From: CAZKYP01 sp964556885
GTDB taxonomy: Bacteria > Planctomycetota > Phycisphaerae > Sedimentisphaerales > Anaerobacaceae
DNA: 9,123 nt
Reading direction: 5' to 3'
NCBI GenBank assembly: GCA_964556885.1
Contig: CAZKYP010000132.1
Coordinates: 1 to 9,123 of the forward strand
Shown here: positions 1 through 6,231 of the stretch, one piece after another
Numbering within the stretch: position 1 is the first letter of the stretch
Layout of the letters: every line of letters begins with the position of its first letter
Translations under genes and position numbers: made by a program
The notes under the pieces: model-generated
The model's database searches: none
The model's input: the letters and a program-made list of their open reading frames with translations, nothing else
Told to the model about the DNA's origin: nothing

Positions 1-52
1 TTACGGGCAGGGGATTTTAAGTCCCCAGCGTCTGCCATTCCGCCACTCGGCC
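1..52 (-). tRNA. tRNA-Leu (anticodon UAA), 3' end cut by window edge
   Basis: On the minus strand the sequence begins GGCCGAG (acceptor 5' strand, 52-46), then TG, then a D-arm of the class II type (GCGGAATGGCAGACGC). The anticodon stem is GGGGA/TCCCC (26-22 with 14-10) around the loop CTTAAAA, which places TAA as the anticodon at 19-17. After the anticodon stem comes TGCCCGTAA, the start of what should be the long variable arm of a leucine tRNA. The T-arm and the acceptor 3' strand lie outside the window, so acceptor pairing cannot be checked. A weak promoter-like TTGCAA lies upstream on the minus strand (around 85-90), but no convincing -10 goes with it. Confidence 0.93.
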
Positions 53-249
53 GAACGCTATAAACTAATGTATTTAGCTTAAAATTGCAACCTGTTTCCA
101 AAAAACTACGAACCGATATACGTTGGACCAGGCAAAAAGGGTCGTTCTAATCCGTCACAAATTTCAATTTGGGTAAAGTCTGAGCAGAGTAGAACTGCTG
201 TAGGCGGAAGTGTTAAAGACCGAAAACGATGTAAAATTTATATAAAAAG

Positions 250-1626
250 TCAACAGGAAGACTTCTTTGCAAACCTCCTGAATTTGAACCGGCCAATACA
301 GTCTTTAATACGCCGCTTCAGGATAGTCTCACTTATTTGCCGGTTTAATTTTCTCAATTGCAAATCTCCGCTGTCAAGGGCCATTGCCTTTTTGATCCTC
401 TCAGAGGCGTCCGTTAATTTGCCCGTCGATAGGTAGACAAAGGCCGAATCTCTCAGGGCGGGTATGTGATTACTTTGAATATCGAGTGCATGTGAAAAGA
501 ACTCGGATGCGTCATCGAACGAACCCTGCAGGGCGCTGACAACTCCAAGGTAATAATAGGCGTCTGCATTCGAACCGTCGGAATCGACGGCGCGCAGCAG
601 GCAATGGGCCGCATAATCGAGATCGCCGATAGCCGTGAACATCGAACCCATAGAAACCAGTGTATCCACATTCTCCGAAGCCAGTTTCAACTCGGAAACC
701 AGGTACGTCCTGGCCTTCTGTTTTTTGCCGGCCATAAGCTCGTACTGTGCCAGCCTGTAATACGGCCCGGCAAGCGTCCGGTCCTTCCGAATTGCATTAT
801 TGAAAAGTTCGACGGCCCGTTGATAATCACGATTGTTGAAGGCAATTTCCCCGAGATAAAACGAGGCTATTGCATAATCCGGACTAATTTCCAGTATCCT
901 GTTGAATTTTTCTTTTGCCGACTCGATATCTCCGTTCTCGAGCAGAAACAGACCGAAATCCAGAATAACATCGATGTCACCCGGATTGCAGCGAAGCTCC
1001 GCCAGGAAATGCTCTTTGCTGCGATCGGTCTGGCCGGAGGACCAGTATGCCTGTGCTATTCGATAATTTATCTGAGGATGGCTCGGCTCGAGTTCGGCAG
1101 TTCTGAGCCAGCAGCGAATCGCCTTCGCATACTGGCCGCGAGTATAAAGACTGTTACCAATATTATAATAGCACAATGGACAGTCGGATTTAATCTGCTG
1201 GGCAAGGTAAAACATCTGCTCGGCGATATCGTGCAGGCCCATCTCGGTATATGTGATTATCCGGTTGCAGTAGCACGGCTCGAATCCGGAGTCAAGCTCC
1301 TGGATATGCTCGAAGGTATCGATTGCCTGGTCATATTGCCCCGTCCGCGTGTAATCGACCGCCAGTGAATTCAGAATTTCCAAATCGTCCGGGCTGAGCT
1401 GCAGCGCGATTTCATACTCATTTATCGCATCATTAAATCGGCTGATCGAATCCAGTGTCAATGCCTTGTTAAAATGCAGCGAGCTGTTGGAAGGATTTAT
1501 CTCGATGGCCATATCAAGCGCACTAAGCGCCTGGGCCAGTTTACCGTCTTCATAAAGCTCGAAGGCTTTGTAAGCCTTGCGTTCGGCCTTGTCATACGAG
1601 CCGAATTCCATATCTTCGAAATTCAT
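250..1626 (-). CDS. Protein of twelve tandem TPR repeats
   Basis: A 458-residue protein that is almost only tetratricopeptide repeats. From residue 16 to 423 I can lay out twelve contiguous 34-residue units with no insertion, each with the TPR pattern (for example G-x-Y-x-x-A-I near the middle, then A and P at the end). Twelve repeats would form about one and a half turns of superhelix, a protein-protein binding scaffold. The C-terminal 35 residues are basic (RRIKDCIGRFKFRRFAKKSS). No signal peptide or membrane segment is visible, so it is probably cytoplasmic. I chose the ATG at 1626 because GGAAGGTG lies 5 bases upstream; a TTG at 1674 and an ATG at 1659 are in frame further up but lack such a site. 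Repeats 4 and 5 carry a CxC and a CxxC (C118, C120, C149, C152). The partner and role are unknown. The gene stands alone, divergent from ribH. Confidence 0.9.
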   Translation of the reverse strand: MNFEDMEFGSYDKAERKAYKAFELYEDGKLAQALSALDMAIEINPSNSSLHFNKALTLDSISRFNDAINEYEIALQLSPDDLEILNSLAVDYTRTGQYDQAIDTFEHIQELDSGFEPCYCNRIITYTEMGLHDIAEQMFYLAQQIKSDCPLCYYNIGNSLYTRGQYAKAIRCWLRTAELEPSHPQINYRIAQAYWSSGQTDRSKEHFLAELRCNPGDIDVILDFGLFLLENGDIESAKEKFNRILEISPDYAIASFYLGEIAFNNRDYQRAVELFNNAIRKDRTLAGPYYRLAQYELMAGKKQKARTYLVSELKLASENVDTLVSMGSMFTAIGDLDYAAHCLLRAVDSDGSNADAYYYLGVVSALQGSFDDASEFFSHALDIQSNHIPALRDSAFVYLSTGKLTDASERIKKAMALDSGDLQLRKLNRQISETILKRRIKDCIGRFKFRRFAKKSSC

Positions 1627-1631
1627 ATATA

Positions 1632-1639
1632 CACCTTCC
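1632..1639 (-). promoter_or_regulatory. Ribosome binding site that decides the TPR gene start
   Basis: Minus strand GGAAGGTG, containing AGGTG complementary to the 16S rRNA 3' end, ends 5 bases before the ATG at 1626. The longer in-frame starts (TTG 1674, ATG 1659) have no comparable site, so the shorter start is preferred. Confidence 0.6.
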
Positions 1640-1852
1640 GGACCTCTCGGGGCCGACATTAAAGACACTTTCAACAGCCATATCGCCCATAAAATGCACC
1701 CGCGTTAGCTATTTTCCGGCATGTTTCGCAGCTTTTACGATTCGACAAAATTTTACTGGATACATTGCTCGTAAACTCTTAAAATTACGAAAGTTACCTT
1801 AGAGTATAAAAACAGGATTTAATGGAGTCTTTTTTATCCTGATTTGTTTTTC

Positions 1853-1881
1853 TGGAAAGTCGTTGGTGTTAGTCTTATAAT
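1853..1881 (+). promoter_or_regulatory. Sigma-70-type promoter of ribH-nusB-parA
   Basis: A perfect -10 hexamer TATAAT lies at 1876-1881, with TGGAAA at 1853-1858 as -35 (4 of 6 matches to TTGACA) and exactly 17 bases between. Transcription would start near 1888, giving a leader of about 59 bases before the ribH ATG at 1947. It is the only good promoter on the plus strand before the three-gene operon. Confidence 0.5.
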
Positions 1882-1932
1882 ACGCATTCGGAAAACACCC
1901 GACTAAGAACAATTAAATGCTCAGGACATTTT

Positions 1933-1939
1933 GGAGAAG
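1933..1939 (+). promoter_or_regulatory. Ribosome binding site that decides the ribH start
   Basis: GGAGAAG begins 14 bases upstream of ATG 1947; its GGAG core ends 10 bases from the start codon. The upstream ATG at 1917 has only AATTAA in front of it, so the first 10 codons of the longer reading are probably untranslated. Confidence 0.55.
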
Positions 1940-1946
1940 CAATCCT

Positions 1947-2414
1947 ATGATAAAGGAAATCAAAGGTCTAATCACCGCCGGTAAAGGCAGTTACGCCGTC
2001 GTTGTCAGCAGATTCAACGAATTCATAACATCCAAGCTTCTTGGCGGTGCGATAGATTGTCTTCAGCGGCACGGCGCCGCCGATGAACAGATAACTGTAG
2101 CCTGGGTTCCGGGCGCCTGCGAGATAACACAAGCCGCAAAAAAACTCGCCGACAGCGGTAAGTACGTCGCAGTCATCTGCCTCGGAGCGGTTATCAGGGG
2201 CCAGACCTCCCATTATGATTACGTCTGCCAGCAGGTGGTTCGTGGGATCGGCCAGATAAACTACGATACGTCCACACCCGCGATTTTCGGCGTGCTGACA
2301 TGCGAAACACTCGAACAGGCGGTTGACAGGGCGGGTACGAAAATGGGCAACGCCGGCGCCGATGCGGCTATGACGGCTATGGAAATGGCCAACGTAATGG
2401 AAAAGCTCAGGTAG
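1947..2414 (+). CDS. ribH: 6,7-dimethyl-8-ribityllumazine synthase
   Basis: Penultimate enzyme of riboflavin synthesis: it condenses 5-amino-6-ribitylaminouracil with 3,4-dihydroxy-2-butanone 4-phosphate to give 6,7-dimethyl-8-ribityllumazine in the cytosol, usually as a capsid-like 60-mer or a pentamer. The 155 residues match the usual family length. Visible family motifs are SRFNEFIT (residues 21-28, the Phe that stacks on the substrate), WVPGACEI (53-60), GAVIRGQTSHYDYV (80-93) with the catalytic-type His at 89, and RAGTKMGNAGADAA (128-141) with the phosphate-binding Arg. The usual VPGAFEIP reads VPGACEIT here, a minor departure. The ATG at 1947 is preferred over an in-frame start at 1917: GGAG (1933-1936) lies 10 bases before it, and the N-terminus then has standard length. 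It is first gene of an operon with nusB, a widespread pairing. No FMN riboswitch is seen in the leader. Confidence 0.96.
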   Translation: MIKEIKGLITAGKGSYAVVVSRFNEFITSKLLGGAIDCLQRHGAADEQITVAWVPGACEITQAAKKLADSGKYVAVICLGAVIRGQTSHYDYVCQQVVRGIGQINYDTSTPAIFGVLTCETLEQAVDRAGTKMGNAGADAAMTAMEMANVMEKLR

Positions 2415-2465
2415 TCAGTTCCGATTAACCACATCGGAGCAAATAACGGATTGCAAACCAGGAAT

Positions 2466-2912
2466 ATGGACAGAAGAACAAAGGCCAGAGAATTAGCTAT
2501 GCAGGCGCTTTACCAGCTCGATATACAGGGGCCGGATGTGCTTGATTCTTTAAACCTGTTCTTCAGGGAAGCGAATACGGACGAGCTCGTATGCCGGCTC
2601 GCCTCCGACTGGACCAAAGGGGCATGGGAAAACTCCAAGCAGTGCGACGAATTCATTTCGGATGCGACGATAAAATGGCAGATCACAAGGCTCTCGCTTG
2701 TGGACAAAAGCATCTTGAGACTGTCTGTTTATCAGTTGAAATTCTGCACCGACATCCCGCCTAAAGTTGTGATAAACGAGGCCATCGAGCTTGCCAAGAA
2801 GTACAGCACGGACAAGTCTCCAGCGTTCGTCAACGGAGTGCTCGACGCGGTCCTGAAAAAAATTACCTCATGCGAACCAAACCAAGTGACACGAGCGACA
2901 GCTCAGGAATGA
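2466..2912 (+). CDS. nusB: Transcription antitermination factor NusB
   Basis: An all-helical RNA-binding protein that, with NusE (ribosomal protein S10), binds boxA RNA and supports rRNA transcription antitermination. The 148-residue form begins MDRRTKARELAMQALYQ, the arginine-rich RNA-binding N-terminus of the family. It continues with WQITRLSLVDKSILRL (residues 71-86), IPPKVVINEAIELAKKY (97-113) and FVNGVLDAVL (121-130), all diagnostic. The last 15 residues are a poorly conserved tail. The start is uncertain: ATG 2466 fits family length, but its AGGA is only 2 bases away, while a TTG at 2451 has GGAG 11 bases upstream and would add five residues (MQTRN). The gene lies 36 or 51 bases after the ribH stop and 13 bases before the ParA gene, so the three are probably co-transcribed. 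Confidence 0.95.
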   Translation: MDRRTKARELAMQALYQLDIQGPDVLDSLNLFFREANTDELVCRLASDWTKGAWENSKQCDEFISDATIKWQITRLSLVDKSILRLSVYQLKFCTDIPPKVVINEAIELAKKYSTDKSPAFVNGVLDAVLKKITSCEPNQVTRATAQE

Positions 2913-2925
2913 TGAGTAACGAATT

Positions 2926-4068
2926 ATGAAAATCATTGCAGTATTAAACCAAAAGGGCGGGGTGGGCAAAACAACAACCGTAACCAATACCGCGGCGGCA
3001 CTGGCGGCGGCGGGCTCGAAGGTGGTCGTTATCGACCTTGACCCGCAGGCGCACCTGACGATACACCTCGGCCTTGAGCCGCAGACCCTCGGGGCCGGTT
3101 CCTACAGGGTCCTGACCCAGTCGGCTAAGTTCGATACCGAGATTATACTCACCAGGCCCAACCTCTGGCTGCTGCCGGCCAATATCGACCTGGTCGGCGC
3201 CGAGAGCGAGCTGGTCAGTGTCATCGGCAGGGAAACCATTTTGAAGGAAGCCATAGAGGCAAGCGAGGAGTTATTCGATTACTGCTTCATCGACTGCGCC
3301 CCTTCGCTCGGCCTGCTCACTCTCAACGCCCTCGCCGCCGCAGAAGAAGTTCTGATACCGCTCCAGCCGCACTTCCTGGCATTGCAGGGATTCGGACAGC
3401 TTCTGAAAACCATCGAGCTTGTCAACAAGAGGATAAATCCCAATCTGAAGGTCATGGGCATTTTGCTTTGCATGTTCGACAGCAGGGCGTCGCTCCCGAA
3501 CGAAGTTAAAAATGATATCGAGCAATTCCTTCGCAATGCACGAGGGTCAAACAGCGCCTGGGCGCAGGCCATGCTTTTTCCGACGTACATACGAAGAAAC
3601 ATCAAGCTCGCCGAGGCCCCGAGCTACGGCAAGACAATCTTCGAATACGAGCAAAGTTGCCACGGCGCCGAAGATTATCAAAAGGTGGCCGAGTTCATAC
3701 ACGCCCTTTACTCACCGCCGGTACAACCCGAAGCTCCGCAGCCTTTCACCGAAGAAAGCCTGGAATCCACACAGAGCGAAGAAATCGCAGAAAACGTAGA
3801 AGCCTCTGAGAACACGGAATTTTCAGTAATAGATGAGCAATCAATTGAACAACCCGATTCGGTTGAATTTACTTACGAGCCGGAACCGTTCGAATCGGAA
3901 TCTCCCGTCTATACAGAACAATCCAACGAGAACCCGGACTCCGATACAGGCAGTACCGGCCCAATCGAAATCAAAGAAATACCTCCATCGAGTACTCAGC
4001 CTTATCCGGAATATACACCGACACCGACCGAAACTGAGCAGCCGGAACCCAAACAATCCGATTTCTAA
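2926..4068 (+). CDS. ParA/Soj-type ATPase with long acidic C-terminal tail
   Basis: A deviant Walker A ATPase of the ParA/MinD class; chromosomal ParA (Soj) proteins dimerise on ATP, bind DNA nonspecifically and position ParB-parS complexes. Residues 1-262 form a full Soj-like domain: NQKGGVGKTTT (8-18, signature Lys10 and Lys15), VVVIDLDPQ (33-41), Walker B FIDCAPS (121-127), FLALQGFGQLLKTI (150-163), and RRNIKLAEAPSYGKTI (223-238). There is no N-terminal helix-turn-helix, so it resembles chromosomal rather than type Ia plasmid ParA. Residues 263-380 are unusual: a Pro/Glu/Ser/Thr-rich tail with about 30 acidic residues, two Lys and no Arg, probably disordered. No parB or parS-like palindrome is seen nearby. 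The ATG lies 13 bases after the nusB stop, with only weak TGAG as ribosome site. A partition role is inferred from the domain; a cargo-positioning role is equally possible. Confidence 0.9.
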   Translation: MKIIAVLNQKGGVGKTTTVTNTAAALAAAGSKVVVIDLDPQAHLTIHLGLEPQTLGAGSYRVLTQSAKFDTEIILTRPNLWLLPANIDLVGAESELVSVIGRETILKEAIEASEELFDYCFIDCAPSLGLLTLNALAAAEEVLIPLQPHFLALQGFGQLLKTIELVNKRINPNLKVMGILLCMFDSRASLPNEVKNDIEQFLRNARGSNSAWAQAMLFPTYIRRNIKLAEAPSYGKTIFEYEQSCHGAEDYQKVAEFIHALYSPPVQPEAPQPFTEESLESTQSEEIAENVEASENTEFSVIDEQSIEQPDSVEFTYEPEPFESESPVYTEQSNENPDSDTGSTGPIEIKEIPPSSTQPYPEYTPTPTETEQPEPKQSDF

Positions 4069-4087
4069 GATTGTGTGGCAGCCTCAT

Positions 4088-4159
4088 CCCGACTTGTGTC
4101 GCGGGCATTCCTTCGGCTTCGCTCAGGACGGACCTGCCCGCGTTTCGAAGGCGGAACGC
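4088..4159. repeat. Hairpin-rich intergenic element with TCCTTCGGCTTCGCTCAGGA core
   Basis: The gap between the convergent ParA gene and the minus-strand gene ending at 4182 is nearly filled by three adjoining inverted repeats. These are CCCGAC/GTCGCGGG (4088-4093 with 4098-4104, one bulge), CGCGGGCA/TGCCCGCG (4100-4107 with 4135-4142, perfect 8 bp), and GCGTT/AACGC (4140-4144 with 4155-4159). Inside the central hairpin TCCT pairs with AGGA around the 20-base core 4109-4128. From memory, this core recurs between genes in many bacterial genomes and appears as spurious FGFAQDG peptides. Its GC-rich stem could stop transcription from both sides or stabilise mRNA 3' ends, but no T-run follows it on either strand. 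Confidence 0.65.
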
Positions 4160-4181
4160 ACTCGAAATTTAAGGATGCATC

Positions 4182-5126
4182 CTATTGATTCACATCGAAC
4201 TGTGACAAATCAATCTCAAAAACTATCAGAGGCGGCGGCGTGAAATTCAACTGCTGATAATCGCTCCCGAAATCCCTGACCAGGGCCTGTGCCTGTTCGG
4301 TTATGGCCAAAGTCTCGCTCGCCAGGCGGGCCACGCTAAGCCGCTCCTTGAGAGGTTGTTTGTAATCAACGGCCCACTGCCTCATTTCAGGCAATCGAAC
4401 CGCCTGCACGTCCCGCAGCTTTTTCAGAAGTATCTTCTGATTTTCCATTATCTGCACTACCGTCTGCCTTAACTGCTCATCCTGGAATTCCCCGTCCAAC
4501 GCAGCCTCGGTTTTCCCCAGCAAAGCTTCGAGCTTGCTTATCAGGTCCTCAAGGGCCGGGATGTATTTGATGTCGATATTTTCAATAAACTCGTCGTTCA
4601 TCTCGACGATGGTCGACAGGCAAACAAGATGTGCATCGTAATATTTCCTGGCCTTTTGAAGACTGGACGGGTCGGCTATCAGCTCTTTGCGGCCCTGCAA
4701 TACCACATTCCTCAGATTCTCCATGGAAAACTGGACTTCAATCGCCTCGGCGTTCACGTTTTCCGGGCCGCCCGTATTTTCTTTAATGATCCGCGATTTC
4801 GTAGCATTCGCATCCGAAGGCGTCGATGCAAGGTAGTCTTTTAAAATCTCTTTTTGCCTTATATACTCTCTAAACGCCTTTTCCCTGACGTTCTCTTTGA
4901 AGATTAAGAATCCCTCTTTTTTATCCTCGGGTGTATTTTCATATTTCTCATTCAGAGTTTTTACCTTGTTGGACTGCTTGACAATTTCATTTTCGAGTGT
5001 TGCGCCGAATAACGCCTTGTCGAGCCCGGAAGGATTGCGGTCGGGCCTTTTTCCGGGCGTTCCCGCTATACAAACCGAACTAATGATGAATCCAAGAAGT
5101 ACCGCCGATATAATCCACTTTTTCAT
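4182..5126 (-). CDS. Exported helical protein of unknown function
   Basis: I do not recognise a family. The 314-residue form starts with a classic Sec signal (MKKWIISAVLLGFIISSVCIAG, residues 1-22) with likely cleavage near AG-TPG. The Cys at 19 is not in a good lipobox context, so a periplasmic rather than lipoprotein fate is favoured. The mature part is charged and mostly helical, with long heptad-like stretches at about 45-100, 125-165 and 180-285 that suggest helical hairpins or coiled coil. It ends in a Pro-rich hydrophobic segment (FTPPPLIVFEIDL, 295-307). ATG 5126 is chosen over a start at 5159 because GGAGG sits 9 bases upstream and the signal peptide then begins at residue 1. It follows the hydrolase gene on the same strand but has its own promoter behind a terminator, so it is probably monocistronic. 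Confidence 0.75.
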   Translation of the reverse strand: MKKWIISAVLLGFIISSVCIAGTPGKRPDRNPSGLDKALFGATLENEIVKQSNKVKTLNEKYENTPEDKKEGFLIFKENVREKAFREYIRQKEILKDYLASTPSDANATKSRIIKENTGGPENVNAEAIEVQFSMENLRNVVLQGRKELIADPSSLQKARKYYDAHLVCLSTIVEMNDEFIENIDIKYIPALEDLISKLEALLGKTEAALDGEFQDEQLRQTVVQIMENQKILLKKLRDVQAVRLPEMRQWAVDYKQPLKERLSVARLASETLAITEQAQALVRDFGSDYQQLNFTPPPLIVFEIDLSQFDVNQ

Positions 5127-5135
5127 TTCCTTTGC

Positions 5136-5140
5136 CCTCC
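5136..5140 (-). promoter_or_regulatory. Ribosome binding site deciding the start of the exported protein
   Basis: Minus strand GGAGG, 9 bases before ATG 5126, with a further AAGGAA just before the codon. The longer reading from 5159 would place 11 extra residues in front of the signal peptide and has no such site. Confidence 0.65.
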
Positions 5141-5190
5141 AGGCAATTGGCAAATACATTTTCGCATCCTAAACTCAAATTCCCCTCGTA

Positions 5191-5221
5191 ATTATACTAC
5201 AGAGAAAAAAACCATAGACAA
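5191..5221 (-). promoter_or_regulatory. Promoter of the exported-protein gene
   Basis: On the minus strand a perfect TATAAT (5196-5191) is preceded by TTGTCT (5221-5216, 4 of 6 matches to the -35 consensus) with a 19-base spacer, slightly long. Transcription would start near 5184, giving a leader of about 58 bases. It lies just past the T-run of the upstream terminator, so the two genes are insulated. Confidence 0.42.
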
Positions 5222-5233
5222 GGAAAATGTTGG

Positions 5234-5258
5234 AAAAAGCCCGTTGCAGCCGCGACGG
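5234..5258 (-). terminator. Intrinsic terminator of the E2-like/hydrolase operon
   Basis: Minus strand: CCGTCGC, loop GGCT, GCAACGG (one C-A mismatch in a 7-base stem, 5258-5241), then GC and five T (5238-5234). The hairpin plus T-run starts 38 bases after the hydrolase stop codon, the expected place for the end of this transcript. Confidence 0.5.
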
Positions 5259-5273
5259 CTAATTTCAGCGTAT

Positions 5274-5297
5274 AAAGACCGGTGTTTATCGGCCTTT
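5274..5297 (-). terminator. Possible second hairpin overlapping the hydrolase stop codon
   Basis: AAAGxCCG pairs with CGGxCTTT (5297-5290 with 5281-5274 on the minus strand, one mismatch, 8-base loop). Only TTTATA follows, so it is a weaker terminator candidate than the hairpin just downstream; the two may act together. Confidence 0.3.
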
Positions 5298-6214
5298 TAT
5301 TTGTCTTTCTTATCCAAAAGTCCGCGCCCTTTCATCCATTCGGCGCAGCGGTCCGGCCAGCTTGATATGACGCCGTACTTAGCCTCGATTGCACTGCCAT
5401 GACCGCCGCTCTGATATATATGCATCTCCGCCGGTACGCCTGCCTTGCGCAGACCAAGATAAAAATTGATACTGTTTTCCGACGGAACAGTCGTATCTGC
5501 ATCGCTATGGACCAGGAACGTCGGCGGCGTCTGGGCGGTTATTTGTTTTTCGTTGGAAAGATTCTCCACTAATTTCGGGTCGGGATTGTCACCCAATAGG
5601 TTCTTCTTTGAGCCGCTGTGAGTATACGAATCATCTAAAGTAATAACCGGGTAGATAAGCATCATAAAATCAGGACGGCAACTGCTTTGGTCGATGGCGT
5701 CACGCGCTTCGTAATAGTTGTTCTGAAAATGCGTGCCTATGCTCGATGCCAGATGTCCCCCGGCGGAAAATCCGATTACCCCGATTCGATTCGTATCGAC
5801 GTTCCATTCCGTAGCTCGGCTACGAACGGTCCTCATTGCCCGCTGGACGTCCTGCAGCGGCGCCGGGTGGCCGTAGCCGACACCCTGATGGCGATACTTC
5901 AGGATAAAACCAGCAACACCGATGGAGTTGAACCATTGCGCAATCTGCATTCCCTCGCGATCCATAGACAAATGCCCGTAGCCGCCGCCGGGACAAATCA
6001 CCACTGCGGCCCCATTCGCCGTCTCCTTAGGCGGCAGGCAAATCGTAAGTGTGGGCTTGTCGCCGTCCTCGCTGCCTTTGGCCCCCGGTGCACCGTCCGG
6101 CCAGAGCAGCTCGATCTTATTCGAAGCTGCCGCATCGCCCGCCAAAGCTATGGGCGCGATTAATGTGACAGCGCAGATAAAACTAATAAGAATTGTTTTG
6201 TAATACCGTTCCAT
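5297..6214 (-). CDS. Secreted alpha/beta-hydrolase, probable carbohydrate esterase
   Basis: The 305-residue protein has a Sec signal peptide (residues 1 to about 26, cleavage likely after ALA) and one alpha/beta-hydrolase domain. Visible catalytic elements are the oxyanion-hole segment ICPGGGYGHLS (73-83), nucleophile elbow GFSAGG (148-153, Ser150), HSDADTTVP (236-244, Asp240 as likely acid) and SGGHG (269-273, His272). This is the pattern of esterases that bacteria use to remove acetyl or feruloyl groups from plant polysaccharides (BD-FAE/acetyl-xylan-esterase-like), so the mature enzyme probably acts outside the cytoplasm on acylated sugars. The exact substrate cannot be read. ATG 6214 is chosen because AAGGAG lies 6 bases upstream and the signal peptide follows at once; a TTG at 6235 is less likely. 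It starts 17 bases after the E2-like stop codon, so the two are probably co-transcribed. Confidence 0.88.
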   Translation of the reverse strand: MERYYKTILISFICAVTLIAPIALAGDAAASNKIELLWPDGAPGAKGSEDGDKPTLTICLPPKETANGAAVVICPGGGYGHLSMDREGMQIAQWFNSIGVAGFILKYRHQGVGYGHPAPLQDVQRAMRTVRSRATEWNVDTNRIGVIGFSAGGHLASSIGTHFQNNYYEARDAIDQSSCRPDFMMLIYPVITLDDSYTHSGSKKNLLGDNPDPKLVENLSNEKQITAQTPPTFLVHSDADTTVPSENSINFYLGLRKAGVPAEMHIYQSGGHGSAIEAKYGVISSWPDRCAEWMKGRGLLDKKDK

Positions 6215-6220
6215 TTTTTT

Positions 6221-6226
6221 CTCCTT
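6221..6226 (-). promoter_or_regulatory. Ribosome binding site deciding the hydrolase start
   Basis: Minus strand AAGGAG, within GGAAGGAG, with a 6-base A-only spacer before ATG 6214. It lies in the 17-base gap after the E2-like stop codon, supporting translation of the hydrolase from a shared transcript. Confidence 0.7.
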
Positions 6227-6231
6227 CCAAA

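Larger units (their letters stand above)
1627..1946. other. Divergent intergenic region between the TPR gene and ribH
   Basis: These 320 bases separate two divergent starts. The right part holds the ribH-side promoter, listed separately. The rest (about 1680-1850) is AT-rich. I see no FMN-riboswitch-like conserved block before ribH, no tRNA or small RNA shape, and no open reading frame with a ribosome binding site. A CAGGAT/ATCCTG inverted repeat (1813-1818 with 1836-1841) has a 17-base loop and is too weak to call. I could not pick a convincing promoter for the minus-strand TPR gene; TAAAAT near 1755-1765 on the minus strand is the best -10-like string, without a good -35 at the right distance. 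Confidence 0.6.

Noticed and set aside
183..199. AGCAG/CTGCT hairpin downstream of the TPR gene
   Set aside because: Five base pairs with no T-run after it on the minus strand; not a convincing terminator.
1..249. tRNA-Leu as an integration site with an adjacent mobile island
   Set aside because: No integrase, direct repeat of the tRNA 3' end or phage gene is present, and the tRNA 3' end is outside the window.
604..1368. A 254-codon plus-strand open frame opposite the TPR gene
   Set aside because: It is antisense to a gene with clear repeats, has no recognisable domain, and its openness follows from the codon pattern of the real gene.
1813..1841. CAGGAT/ATCCTG inverted repeat followed by ATTTGTTTTT, resembling a terminator or attenuator before ribH
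   Set aside because: Only six pairs around a 17-base AT-rich loop, and it lies upstream of the ribH promoter, so it is not in the ribH leader.
1888..1946. Possible FMN riboswitch in the ribH leader
   Set aside because: The ~59-base leader is too short and shows none of the conserved FMN-aptamer blocks.
3833..4243. Plus-strand open frame covering the ParA tail and the intergenic element, with a SFGFAQDG peptide
   Set aside because: It overlaps the ParA gene in another frame, has low-complexity composition, and its FGFAQDG stretch is only the translation of the hairpin element.
5687..6163. 158-codon plus-strand open frame opposite the hydrolase
   Set aside because: It is the complement of a gene with a complete catalytic triad and signal peptide, and it has no ribosome site or recognisable domain.
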